NCBI GenBank assembly: GCA_027293665.1
Contig: JAPUFN010000009.1
Span: 1 to 14,165 of the forward strand
Source of the DNA: Gammaproteobacteria bacterium
GTDB taxonomy: Bacteria; Pseudomonadota; Gammaproteobacteria; Pseudomonadales; Azotimanducaceae
DNA length: 14,165 nucleotides
Direction: 5' to 3'
The translations under genes were made by a program, and so were the position numbers. Shown piece after piece: positions 5,919 through 13,160 of this stretch. Below the pieces are notes generated by a model, which ran no database searches, was not told where the DNA came from, and was given only the letters and a program-made list of their open reading frames with translations. How positions within the stretch are numbered: the first letter of the stretch is position 1; each line of letters opens with the position of its first letter.

Positions 5919-7045
5919 CTCAGCGCCGACTCTTCTTCTTCCAGACTCAGCTTGTCTCCCGAGGCGGCGGTGTCTTCGCTGGATTCGCTGCCCAGTTTGA
6001 TCATCAGACGCAGATCATTCGGTGAATCGGCATGTGCGAGAGCCGCCTCGTAGGTGATTTCGTTTTCGTCGTAGAGCTTGTAGAGCGCCTGGTCAAACGT
6101 CTGCATGCCCTGCTCGGTGGACTTACTCATCAATTCCTTGAGCAAATGCACCTCGCCTTTGCGGATGTGGTCAGACACCAGTGGTGTATTGATGAGAACT
6201 TCGATGGCTGCACGGCGGCCCTGACCATCGATCGTCGGTATCAGCTGCTGCGCCACCAATGCCCGCAGGTTCAGCGACAGATCCATCCAGATCTGATCGT
6301 GACGATCGCTGGGGAAGAAGTGAATAATTCGGTCCAGCGCCTGGTTGGCGTTGTTCGCGTGGAGCGTACAAAGACACAGGTGGCCGGTCTCTGCGAACGT
6401 TACCGCGTGTTCCATGGTCTCGCGCGTGCGTACCTCACCGATCATGATCACGTCAGGTGCCTGGCGTAGCGTATTTTTCAACGCGACTTCGAAACTGTCC
6501 GTGTCCACGCCAACTTCACGCTGCGTGATGATGCAGCCTTTGTGCTGGTGAATGAATTCGATGGGATCTTCGATGCTGATGATGTGGCCGGAGGAATGTT
6601 CGTTGCGATGACCGATCATCGCAGCCAGTGAGGTCGATTTACCGGTGCCTGTCGCGCCGACAAAAATGATCAGACCGCGGCGCGTCATGGCAAGTTCTTC
6701 AATGATGGGCGGCAATCCGAGGTCGGAGACGGTTGGAATGTTGACCTCGATACGGCGCAGCACCATGCCGGCGAGATTACGCTGTTGAAAAGCGCTGACC
6801 CGGAAGCGTCCGAGACCGCGCGTGTTGATGGCAAAGTTACATTCGTGGGCGCTTTTGAAGTACTCCTGCTGATCCGGATTCATCACACCGAGCACCACTT
6901 CTTTGGCCTGCTCAGGCGAGAGGCTCGACTTGCCCGCGGCGAAAAGCTTGCCGTTGACCTTCAGCATCGGCGGTTTACCCGACGTGATGAACAGATCCGA
7001 AGCACCCTTCTCAACGACTAAACGTAACAACTTGTCGAATTCCAT
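5906..7045 (-). CDS. pilU: PilU, accessory type IV pilus retraction ATPase
   Basis: A 379-residue GspE/PilT-type AAA motor, close to the 382 residues of the Pseudomonas protein. Walker A is GATGTGKST (130-138), the Asp box is ISIEDPIEF, Walker B is DVIMIGEVRT (198-207), and the His box is ETGHLCLCTLHANNA. The C terminus lacks the AIRNLIRE motif of PilT (here LINTPLVSDHIRKGE) and ends in an acidic tail (LEEEESALSYRR), both typical of PilU. In characterised systems PilU works with PilT to give retraction force, in the cytoplasm at the pilus base. It lies 12 bases after pilT, with TAGGA 8 bases before its ATG, so it is probably co-transcribed with pilT. It converges with ruvX and the two coding ends overlap. 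Confidence 0.95.
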   Translation of the reverse strand: MEFDKLLRLVVEKGASDLFITSGKPPMLKVNGKLFAAGKSSLSPEQAKEVVLGVMNPDQQEYFKSAHECNFAINTRGLGRFRVSAFQQRNLAGMVLRRIEVNIPTVSDLGLPPIIEELAMTRRGLIIFVGATGTGKSTSLAAMIGHRNEHSSGHIISIEDPIEFIHQHKGCIITQREVGVDTDSFEVALKNTLRQAPDVIMIGEVRTRETMEHAVTFAETGHLCLCTLHANNANQALDRIIHFFPSDRHDQIWMDLSLNLRALVAQQLIPTIDGQGRRAAIEVLINTPLVSDHIRKGEVHLLKELMSKSTEQGMQTFDQALYKLYDENEITYEAALAHADSPNDLRLMIKLGSESSEDTAASGDKLSLEEEESALSYRR

Positions 7046-7057
7046 GAACTGGTCCTA

Positions 7058-8092
7058 CTAAAAATTTTCCGGGATCTTCGCTTTTTCACGCGCAACTTCG
7101 CGAGTGATGACGCGCTTTTCCACCATCTCCGTGAGGCACTGATCGAGCGTCTGCATACCCAGTCCGCTGCCGGTCTGAATGGAGGAGTACATCTGTGCGA
7201 CTTTGCCTTCCCGAATCAGATTTCTGATCGCGGGCGTGCCGATCATGATCTCGTGCGCCGCAACCCGGCCGCCGCTCGAACGCTTCAGCAGCGTCTGGGC
7301 AACCACGGCCTGCAGTGACTCCGACAACATCGAGCGCACCATGTCTTTTTCTTGCGCCGGAAATACGTCGATTATCCGGTCTATCGTCTTGGCGGCGGAG
7401 GTGGTGTGCAGGGTGCCGAAAACCAGGTGGCCGGTTTCCGCCGCTGTCAGGGCCAGCCGAATCGTCTCGAGGTCGCGCAACTCACCGACCAGGATAACGT
7501 CCGGGTCCTCGCGCAGAGCCGCCCGCAGCGCTTCGTTGAAACCATGCGTGTCACGGTGTACTTCGCGCTGATTGACCAGGCATTTTTTACTTTCGTGGAC
7601 AAATTCGATGGGATCTTCGATGGTGAGAATGTGGTCGTAGCGGTTGTCGTTCACGAAATCGATCATCGCCGCAAGCGTCGTACTCTTGCCCGATCCTGTT
7701 GGTCCGGTGACCAGAACCAGACCGCGCGGAACCATTGAAACGTCCTTGAACACCTGCCCCAACGACAGGTCCTCCATGGTTAAGACTTTCGAAGGGATCG
7801 TCCGAAAGACGGCCCCTGCGCCGCGATTCTGATTAAACGCATTGACCCGAAAGCGGGCAACGCCAGGCACCTCGAAAGAAAAGTCCGTTTCCAGAAATTC
7901 CTCGAAATCCTTGCGCTGCTTGTCATTCATGATCTCGTAAATCAATGAATGGACTTCCGTATGTTCCAGCGGCGGCAGGTTGATTCGGCGGACATCGCCA
8001 TCCACCCGAATCATCGGCGGTAAACCGGCAGACAGATGGAGGTCAGATGCACCCTGTTTGGCGCTGAACGCAAGAAGTTCAGTGATGTCCAT
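7058..8092 (-). CDS. pilT: PilT, type IV pilus retraction ATPase
   Basis: A 344-residue hexameric retraction motor of standard length. MDITELLAFSAKQGASDLHL begins the N-terminal domain. Walker A is GPTGSGKST (130-138), the Asp box TIEDPIEFVH, Walker B DVILVGELRD (198-207), the His box ETGHLVFGTLHTTSA, and AIRNLIRE is present at 288-295, the signature that separates PilT from PilU and PilB. It depolymerises pilin and powers twitching. AAGGA sits 7 bases before the ATG. It is first in a leftward pair with pilU and is divergent from yggS, the conserved arrangement in many Gammaproteobacteria. All motifs are intact. Confidence 0.97.
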   Translation of the reverse strand: MDITELLAFSAKQGASDLHLSAGLPPMIRVDGDVRRINLPPLEHTEVHSLIYEIMNDKQRKDFEEFLETDFSFEVPGVARFRVNAFNQNRGAGAVFRTIPSKVLTMEDLSLGQVFKDVSMVPRGLVLVTGPTGSGKSTTLAAMIDFVNDNRYDHILTIEDPIEFVHESKKCLVNQREVHRDTHGFNEALRAALREDPDVILVGELRDLETIRLALTAAETGHLVFGTLHTTSAAKTIDRIIDVFPAQEKDMVRSMLSESLQAVVAQTLLKRSSGGRVAAHEIMIGTPAIRNLIREGKVAQMYSSIQTGSGLGMQTLDQCLTEMVEKRVITREVAREKAKIPENF

Positions 8093-8184
8093 TAGCGATC
8101 CTTTTCTACACGCTTTCCATTGAGTAGCCGCCGTCTAAACGCTGTTGCTGATGCGTCTTCCAATCGGTTGTCGCCTGGTATGGG

Positions 8185-8212
8185 TTGGCGCGCAACGGTC
8201 TTATAGTATTAT
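8185..8212 (+). promoter_or_regulatory. Candidate sigma-70 promoter for the yggS-hemW gene row
   Basis: TTGGCG (8185-8190) and TATTAT (8207-8212) are separated by 16 bases, matching four of six and five of six consensus positions. It lies in the divergent pilT-yggS gap and points toward yggS. Transcription would begin around 8219, which excludes a TTG codon at 8185 as the yggS start. Prediction by eye only. Confidence 0.45.
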
Positions 8213-8292
8213 CTAAGTATCTGATTCACCACGCTATTGACCGCCACCCACCGGTTAGGTGCGAAATCTGCGACACCGTTGGCAAAAGAGGT

Positions 8293-9015
8293 TTGCACTC
8301 CATCGCTACTCAATCCATCCAGGCCAATATCAGCAAAGTTCGAGGTCGACTGGCGCAGTCAGCTCGTGCCGCCGATCGCCCGCTCGACGCGATCTGTCTC
8401 ATCGGCATCTCGAAAACGCAGGACATTGCCGCCGTACGCGCAGCCGCCGATGGAGGATTGGAGCATTTCGGCGAAAACTATCTGCAAGAAGCCTTACCAA
8501 AAATAGAGGCAACCCGTGGGCTGGGGCTCACCTGGCACTATGTCGGCGCCATTCAGGCCAACAAAACACGGGATCTTGCAGAGAACTTCGACTGGATCCA
8601 CACCGTCGAGCGGCTGAAAGTCGCCCGTCGCTTGAACGACCAATGTCCCTCGGGGAAAGTCCTCAACGTCTGCCTGCAGGTGAATATCGATGGTGACCCG
8701 AACAAATCCGGGGTGGCTGCCGACGCGGTCGACGGCCTGCTGCAGGCAGCAAGCGACTTACCGAACTTGCAGATCCGCGGTCTGATGACCATTCTAGACC
8801 CGCAGAGCGATCCGGCGGCAAGCTACACACGACTCCAGTCGTTGTTTGCCAACGTGCGGCGCCCGGCGCCCGCAGTGTGGGACGTCTTGTCGATGGGCAT
8901 GAGTAGTGACTATCCGGCAGCAATCGCTGCGGGTGCAACTCACGTGCGCGTGGGCACCGCCATCTTCGGACCCAGGAAGCCCCGCAAACAAACCAGTTCA
9001 CAGCCAGAGGAATAG
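8293..9015 (+). CDS. yggS: YggS/PLPBP, pyridoxal phosphate homeostasis protein
   Basis: A 240-residue protein of the YggS/PROSC family, which binds PLP and buffers its pool but has no known catalytic reaction. The PLP lysine is in GISKTQD (K41 from this start). Other signatures are HFGENYLQEALPKIE, WHYVGAIQANKTRDL, VNIDGDPNKSGV, LSMGMSSDYPAAIAAGATHV and VRVGTAIFG. The frame is open from 8185, but alignment to homologue N termini begins near the NISKVR segment, and the TTG at 8293 is the nearest upstream start. AAGAGG lies only 2 bases before it, a short spacing, so the exact start is uncertain. It opens the rightward row; proC starts 3 bases after its stop. Confidence 0.88.
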   Translation: MHSIATQSIQANISKVRGRLAQSARAADRPLDAICLIGISKTQDIAAVRAAADGGLEHFGENYLQEALPKIEATRGLGLTWHYVGAIQANKTRDLAENFDWIHTVERLKVARRLNDQCPSGKVLNVCLQVNIDGDPNKSGVAADAVDGLLQAASDLPNLQIRGLMTILDPQSDPAASYTRLQSLFANVRRPAPAVWDVLSMGMSSDYPAAIAAGATHVRVGTAIFGPRKPRKQTSSQPEE

Positions 9016-9018
9016 AAA

Positions 9019-9837
9019 TTGAGCGCGGAGAAAATCACCTTCATCGGTGCCGGTAACATGGCCAGCAGCCTGGTGAGAGGACTCCTGGCGAGCGGCGTAG
9101 GTGCTGCGCAACTGTGTGCAAGCGACCCCGCAGCGGCGCAACTCGCCGAGCTCAAAGGGACCGGCATCGCGACGACCGATTCGAATGACACGGCAGTGGC
9201 GGGGGCGGACGTCGTGGTCATTGCAGTCAAGCCGCAGGTTCTCGGCGCGGTGCTGAGGGACCTGTCGACGCTGCAACCCGGGCAACTGTTGTTGTCCATC
9301 GCTGCAGGCGTGCCGTTGGCGAGTCTGGCTGCCTGGACCTGCGCCACTCAACCCATCATCCGCTGTATGCCCAATACACCGGCTCTGGTAGGTGCCGGGA
9401 TGACGGCCTTGTATGCCAACGCAGCAGTCACCGGCGCTCAGCGCGATCTGGCCGAAAAGATAATGGCGGCCGCGGGTAAGACACTGTGGGTGGCAGATGA
9501 AGGCGCGCTCGACGCCGTCACCGCGATATCGGGCAGCGGCCCCGCGTACTACTTCTACCTGATGGAAGCTATGGTGGAAGCCGGCATAGAACTCGGGCTC
9601 GATCGCGAAAGTGCCACCACATTGACACTGGAAACGGCTTATGGCGCTGCACTAATGGCCCGCGGGAGCGCGACAGCACCTGCGCAGTTGCGTGAGAATG
9701 TAACATCACCAGGTGGTACGACTGCAGCCGCGCTGTCCGTCTTCGACGCTGCAGACACCCGTCAGATCATCAAAAACGCTCTCCACGGTGCGGCCGATCG
9801 CTCCAGGGAGCTCGCAAAGGAGTTTGGTACACCATGA
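9019..9837 (+). CDS. proC: Pyrroline-5-carboxylate reductase
   Basis: A 272-residue enzyme that reduces pyrroline-5-carboxylate to proline with NAD(P)H, the last step of proline synthesis. The N-terminal Rossmann motif is ITFIGAGNMASSLVRGL (6-22). Later come VIAVKPQV (about 67-74), MPNTPALVGAGM (117-128), ISGSGPAYYFYLMEAM (170-185), and NVTSPGGTTAAAL (227-239), the family signature. The start is TTG with AGAGGAA about 7 bases upstream, and the motif-bearing strand begins five residues later, so this choice is sound. It follows yggS by 3 bases and its stop overlaps the yggT start (ATGA). The yggS-proC-yggT order is widely conserved in bacteria. Confidence 0.96.
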   Translation: MSAEKITFIGAGNMASSLVRGLLASGVGAAQLCASDPAAAQLAELKGTGIATTDSNDTAVAGADVVVIAVKPQVLGAVLRDLSTLQPGQLLLSIAAGVPLASLAAWTCATQPIIRCMPNTPALVGAGMTALYANAAVTGAQRDLAEKIMAAAGKTLWVADEGALDAVTAISGSGPAYYFYLMEAMVEAGIELGLDRESATTLTLETAYGAALMARGSATAPAQLRENVTSPGGTTAAALSVFDAADTRQIIKNALHGAADRSRELAKEFGTP

Positions 9838-10370
9838 ACGATGTGGTTTTTTACGTCGTCACATTTCTCTTCAGGATCATCAGTTTTCTGTTTGTTGCGC
9901 GGTTTCTGCTGCAGGCCTGCCGCGTCGATTTCTACAACCCCCTCTCGCAGGGTTTTATCAAAGCAACCGATCCGGTGCTGCAACCCTTGAGAAAGGTCCT
10001 GCCCGGCTACCGCAATCTGGACATCGCGTCGCTGCTCGCCGCCATCCTGGCCGATGTCATCATGATCTTCGCCATTGGTGCCCTGGCCGATCAGATGCTG
10101 GGCACCTTTCTGCAAATCTTAGTAAGCGCCATCATCGCGGTTGCTCTGCTCATCGTGCGTATTTTCTGGTGGTCTATTTTGATCGTAATTGTGGCGAGCT
10201 TCGTTGCACAGGGCAGCTACCATCCGGCGCTGAATCTGCTGCAACAGATCACCGAGCCCATTCTCGCTCCGGCACGGCGCCTGTTGCCGGCGATGGGTGG
10301 CTTGGATTTTTCGCCAATCCTGGTTTTCCTCGCGCTTGGCGTAGTCGAACGCATCCTGCAACAGGTTTAG
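9834..10370 (+). CDS. yggT: YggT family membrane protein
   Basis: A 178-residue integral membrane protein made of two YggT repeats. Hydrophobic stretches lie at about 5-28, 65-90, 93-126 and 156-172. Each half has the family pattern of a polar segment with Pro and Arg: NPLSQGFIKATDPVLQPLRK in the first and LLQQITEPILAPARRLLP in the second, the latter followed by GLDFSPI. The role is not well defined; family members have been tied to osmotic tolerance or cell division in some bacteria. The ATG overlaps the proC stop by 4 bases, indicating translational coupling. metX begins 18 bases downstream. Confidence 0.93.
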   Translation: MNDVVFYVVTFLFRIISFLFVARFLLQACRVDFYNPLSQGFIKATDPVLQPLRKVLPGYRNLDIASLLAAILADVIMIFAIGALADQMLGTFLQILVSAIIAVALLIVRIFWWSILIVIVASFVAQGSYHPALNLLQQITEPILAPARRLLPAMGGLDFSPILVFLALGVVERILQQV

Positions 10371-10388
10371 CGCACGGCGATTGACACA

Positions 10389-11555
10389 ATGACACAAGCA
10401 GGCACAGATTCAGTCGGCATCGTCGAAGCGCAGATGTTCCACAGCAACGCGCCGTTTGCGCTGCAATGTGGTGAGGTGCTACCGGCATTCGATCTCACTT
10501 TTGAAACCTATGGTCAACTCGACAGCAGCGCGAGCAATGCTGTGCTCGTCTGTCACGCTTTGTCGGGGAATCATCATGCCGCCGGTTACCATGACCAGGC
10601 GGATGCAAAGCCCGGTTGGTGGGACAACTGCATCGGACCCGGCAAACCGATAGACACGAATCGCTTCTTCGTTGTGAGTCTCAATAATCTCGGTGGTTGT
10701 CACGGCAGTACAGGACCGCTTTCCATTAATCCGGCGACGGGCAGCGCTTACGGCCCCGATTTTCCCGTCGTCACCGTCAAAGATTGGGTGGCAAGTCAGG
10801 CACTGCTTGCAGATCATCTGGACATCCGGCAGTTCGCGGCAGTGATCGGCGGCAGTCTTGGCGCGATGCAGGCAATGCAGTGGGCGATCGATCAGCCGAG
10901 CCGATTGCGCGCCGCGGTTCTGATCGCCTCGGCGGCACGACTCTCGGCGCAGAACATCGCCTTTAACGAAATTGCACGTCAGGCAATCACATCGGATCCT
11001 GCATTTCACGAAGGCCACTACCGGGGGAAAAATGCAAATCCCGATCTTGGCCTGATGCTCGCGCGAATGGTGGGACACGTCACCTATCTGTCAGATGACG
11101 GCATGCGCCAGAAATTCGGCCGAGAGCTGAAATCGGGCGACATCCGGCTTGGCCGCGAAGTGGAATTTCAAGTTGAAAGTTATCTGCACTATCAGGGCCG
11201 TTCTTTTTCTCAGCGCTTTGACGCCAACAGCTACATTCTGATGACGCGGGCTCTGGACTATTTCGACCCGGCCGCCGATTTCGACGACGATCTCGCGGCG
11301 TGCCTGGCAGTCACCGAATGCAGCTTCTGCGTGTTGTCATTTTCTACCGACTGGCGATTCCCAAGCAGCCGATCCAAGGAGATCGTGGATGCACTGATCA
11401 CCGCAAAGAAAAACGTGGTCAGCGCTATCATCGAATCCGAGCACGGACACGATTCCTTCCTGCTGCCGATCGACCGTTACTTCAACGTGCTCGGCACCTA
11501 CTTGAGACGGCTGGTCCGAACGTCAGTTGATTCGCAGGAAAATAATGCGGCCTGA
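10389..11555 (+). CDS. metX: MetX-family homoserine O-acyltransferase
   Basis: A 388-residue alpha/beta hydrolase that activates homoserine for methionine synthesis. Catalytic residues are S156 in GGSLGAMQAMQW, D321 in STDWRF, and H354 in HGHDSF. Further marks are VCHALSGNHHAAGYH and GWWDNCIGPGKPIDTNRFFV. Family members use acetyl-CoA or succinyl-CoA. The sequence resembles the Pseudomonas enzyme, which has been assigned as a succinyltransferase, so succinyl-CoA is the likelier donor, but this is inference. The gene end overlaps metW by 11 bases, the usual metX-metW pairing. No riboswitch-like leader is possible in the 18-base gap after yggT, so it probably relies on upstream transcription. 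Confidence 0.95.
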   Translation: MTQAGTDSVGIVEAQMFHSNAPFALQCGEVLPAFDLTFETYGQLDSSASNAVLVCHALSGNHHAAGYHDQADAKPGWWDNCIGPGKPIDTNRFFVVSLNNLGGCHGSTGPLSINPATGSAYGPDFPVVTVKDWVASQALLADHLDIRQFAAVIGGSLGAMQAMQWAIDQPSRLRAAVLIASAARLSAQNIAFNEIARQAITSDPAFHEGHYRGKNANPDLGLMLARMVGHVTYLSDDGMRQKFGRELKSGDIRLGREVEFQVESYLHYQGRSFSQRFDANSYILMTRALDYFDPAADFDDDLAACLAVTECSFCVLSFSTDWRFPSSRSKEIVDALITAKKNVVSAIIESEHGHDSFLLPIDRYFNVLGTYLRRLVRTSVDSQENNAA

Positions 11556-12144
11556 TCTTAAAATCATTTCTGATCTCATCAAACCCGGTGCCCGGGTGCT
11601 CGATCTTGGCTGCGGCGAAGGCGATCTTCTCGCCCAACTACAGGAGGACAAACAGGTCAACGGATACGGTCTGGAAATCGACGCGCGGAACATCACCGTC
11701 TGCGTTGATAAAGGTGTCAACGTGATCGAGCAGGATCTGGATGAAGGACTGGAAAACTTCGCCAACGACAGCTTTGATATGGTGGTGATGACGGAAACAC
11801 TGCAGTCGGTCAAGGCTCCGGACCACATGCTCGAGGAAATGCTGAGAATCGGTGAGCAATGTATCGTGACGTTTCCAAATTTCGGCTATTGGCGCTGCCG
11901 CCTGTATCTGGCAACACGCGGCCGCATGCCGGTCGTTAAACATCTTCCACACAGCTGGTTCAACACGCCGAACATACACCTGTGCACATTTCATGATTTC
12001 GAACGGCTGTGTCGTGACAAGGGGCTCGACATCATCGAGCGATTCGTCGTCGACGCCGCTCATGTGAACGGGCCATTAATCAATCGCTTTCCAAATTTTT
12101 TCGGGACGATTGCCTTCTATCGTCTCGGCCGGGAGAACTCGTGA
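11545..12144 (+). CDS. metW: MetW, methyltransferase-fold protein paired with MetX
   Basis: A 199-residue protein with a class I SAM-methyltransferase fold. Motif I is VLDLGCGEGDLL (18-29), followed by VNGYGLEIDARNITVCVDKG, NVIEQDLDEGLENF, FDMVVMTETLQSV and FPNFGYWRCRLYLATRGRMP, all characteristic of MetW. It is conserved beside metX and affects its acyltransferase function; a methyltransferase reaction has not been clearly shown. The ATG at 11545 is preferred over the TTG at 11527 because AGGAA lies 6 bases before it and MRPDLKII matches MetW N termini. It overlaps metX by 11 bases, and its stop overlaps the next gene by 4 (GTGA). Confidence 0.95.
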   Translation: MRPDLKIISDLIKPGARVLDLGCGEGDLLAQLQEDKQVNGYGLEIDARNITVCVDKGVNVIEQDLDEGLENFANDSFDMVVMTETLQSVKAPDHMLEEMLRIGEQCIVTFPNFGYWRCRLYLATRGRMPVVKHLPHSWFNTPNIHLCTFHDFERLCRDKGLDIIERFVVDAAHVNGPLINRFPNFFGTIAFYRLGRENS

Positions 12145-12566
12145 AACGTTGGTGGCTTGTCGCGTCTGTGCTGCTGTTGTCCGTGTCGCTGCAAGCCGAG
12201 CAAATGCAGAAGTTTGGTGACTGGGAGGTGCATTACATCCTGGTGCCTACGACTTTTTTAAAACCCGCTATTGCAGAACAATATGGCATCGTGCGTGGTC
12301 GCGACCGGGCATATCTCAACATATCCGTACTCGATCGTGGCTTAGACCCGGTACCTGTCGACATTGATGGCACGATGACTAATCTGCTCGGGCAGCAACA
12401 ACACCTTGAGTTCCGCGAGGTTCGCGAGGGCAACGCGATCTATTATCTGACCGCCATCAAATACACCGATCGGGAGGTCTTGCGGTTCGAGATACTCCTA
12501 ACCCCCCCGGAGGATTCGATCAAGACGTTGAAGTTTCAACAGAAAATGTATTGGGACGGCCGTTGA
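12141..12566 (+). CDS. DUF4426 family secreted protein of unknown function
   Basis: A 141-residue protein. A signal peptide is evident: KRWW followed by VASVLLLSVSLQA, with likely cleavage after A19. The mature part, starting EQMQKFGDWEVHYI, is predicted to be a small periplasmic beta-rich domain, with RAYLNISVLDRG and FREVREGNAIYYLTAIKYTD visible. This matches the DUF4426 protein found between metW and rdgB in Pseudomonas. No function is known to me. There is no lipobox Cys and no Cys at all in the mature part. The start is GTG, overlapping the metW TGA, with GGGAGAA a few bases upstream. Confidence 0.86.
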   Translation: MKRWWLVASVLLLSVSLQAEQMQKFGDWEVHYILVPTTFLKPAIAEQYGIVRGRDRAYLNISVLDRGLDPVPVDIDGTMTNLLGQQQHLEFREVREGNAIYYLTAIKYTDREVLRFEILLTPPEDSIKTLKFQQKMYWDGR

Positions 12567-13156
12567 AAGCGGTCCTTGCCAGCAACAACTCGGGCAAGCT
12601 GACCGAACTCTCCGCATTGCTCGCCCCCCTGGGATTCGACCTCGTCTCCCAGGCGGAACTACATCTGACCAGCGCAGAGGAAACCGGCTGCACGTTCGTT
12701 GAAAACGCGCTCAGCAAGGCTCGTCACGCCAGCCGGCTCGCGGCTATGCCCGCTATCGCTGACGATTCAGGGATATCGGTGGACGCGCTGGGGGGTGCGC
12801 CAGGTGTGTATTCGGCACGATTCGCAGGTGTCGGAGCAACAGACGCGGACAACAATAACAAACTACTCCACGAACTCGTTGAGTTTACACATCCTGCGGC
12901 TCACTACTTCTGCGCCGTTGTCTATCTGGCGCACGCGGCCGATCCTGCGCCGCTTATTGCCACCGCTCGTTGGGACGGAGAAATCATCGCAGCGCCTCGC
13001 GGGGTAAACGGTTTTGGTTACGACCCTTACTTTCTGCTGCCGGATCTTTGTCTCACCGCCGCCGAACTTACGCCAGAACACAAAAACAAAATCAGCCACA
13101 GAGCTCGGGCTGTGGCTGAACTGTGCCGCCAGTTGCACGACTTGCAGGACGGCTGA
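12563..13156 (+). CDS. rdgB: RdgB, dITP/XTP pyrophosphatase
   Basis: A 197-residue Ham1/RdgB enzyme that hydrolyses non-canonical purine nucleoside triphosphates (dITP, ITP, XTP) to monophosphates, protecting DNA and RNA. Motifs: LASNNSGKLTEL at the N terminus, then FVENALSKARHAS, AIADDSGISVDALGGAPGVY with SARFAG, NGFGYDPYFLLP, and KNKISHRARA near the C terminus. The start chosen is TTG at 12563, giving MKAVLASNN, which matches homologues and creates a TTGA overlap with the upstream stop. The in-frame TTG at 12551 would add four residues (MGRP) and remains possible. A strong inverted repeat lies in the last part of the gene. hemW starts 4 bases after the stop. Confidence 0.93.
   Translation: MKAVLASNNSGKLTELSALLAPLGFDLVSQAELHLTSAEETGCTFVENALSKARHASRLAAMPAIADDSGISVDALGGAPGVYSARFAGVGATDADNNNKLLHELVEFTHPAAHYFCAVVYLAHAADPAPLIATARWDGEIIAAPRGVNGFGYDPYFLLPDLCLTAAELTPEHKNKISHRARAVAELCRQLHDLQDG
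13082..13119 (-). terminator. Terminator-like hairpin on the minus strand inside rdgB
   Basis: TCAGCCACAG (13092-13101) and CTGTGGCTGA (13110-13119) are perfect 10-base inverted arms with an 8-base loop. Read leftward, the stem is followed at once by TTTTGTTTTTG, the layout of an intrinsic terminator. No leftward gene precedes it, so any role would be in antisense transcription. The T-run is the complement of codons for the conserved KNKISH motif, so coincidence is possible. Confidence 0.35.
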
Positions 13157-13160
13157 ATCG

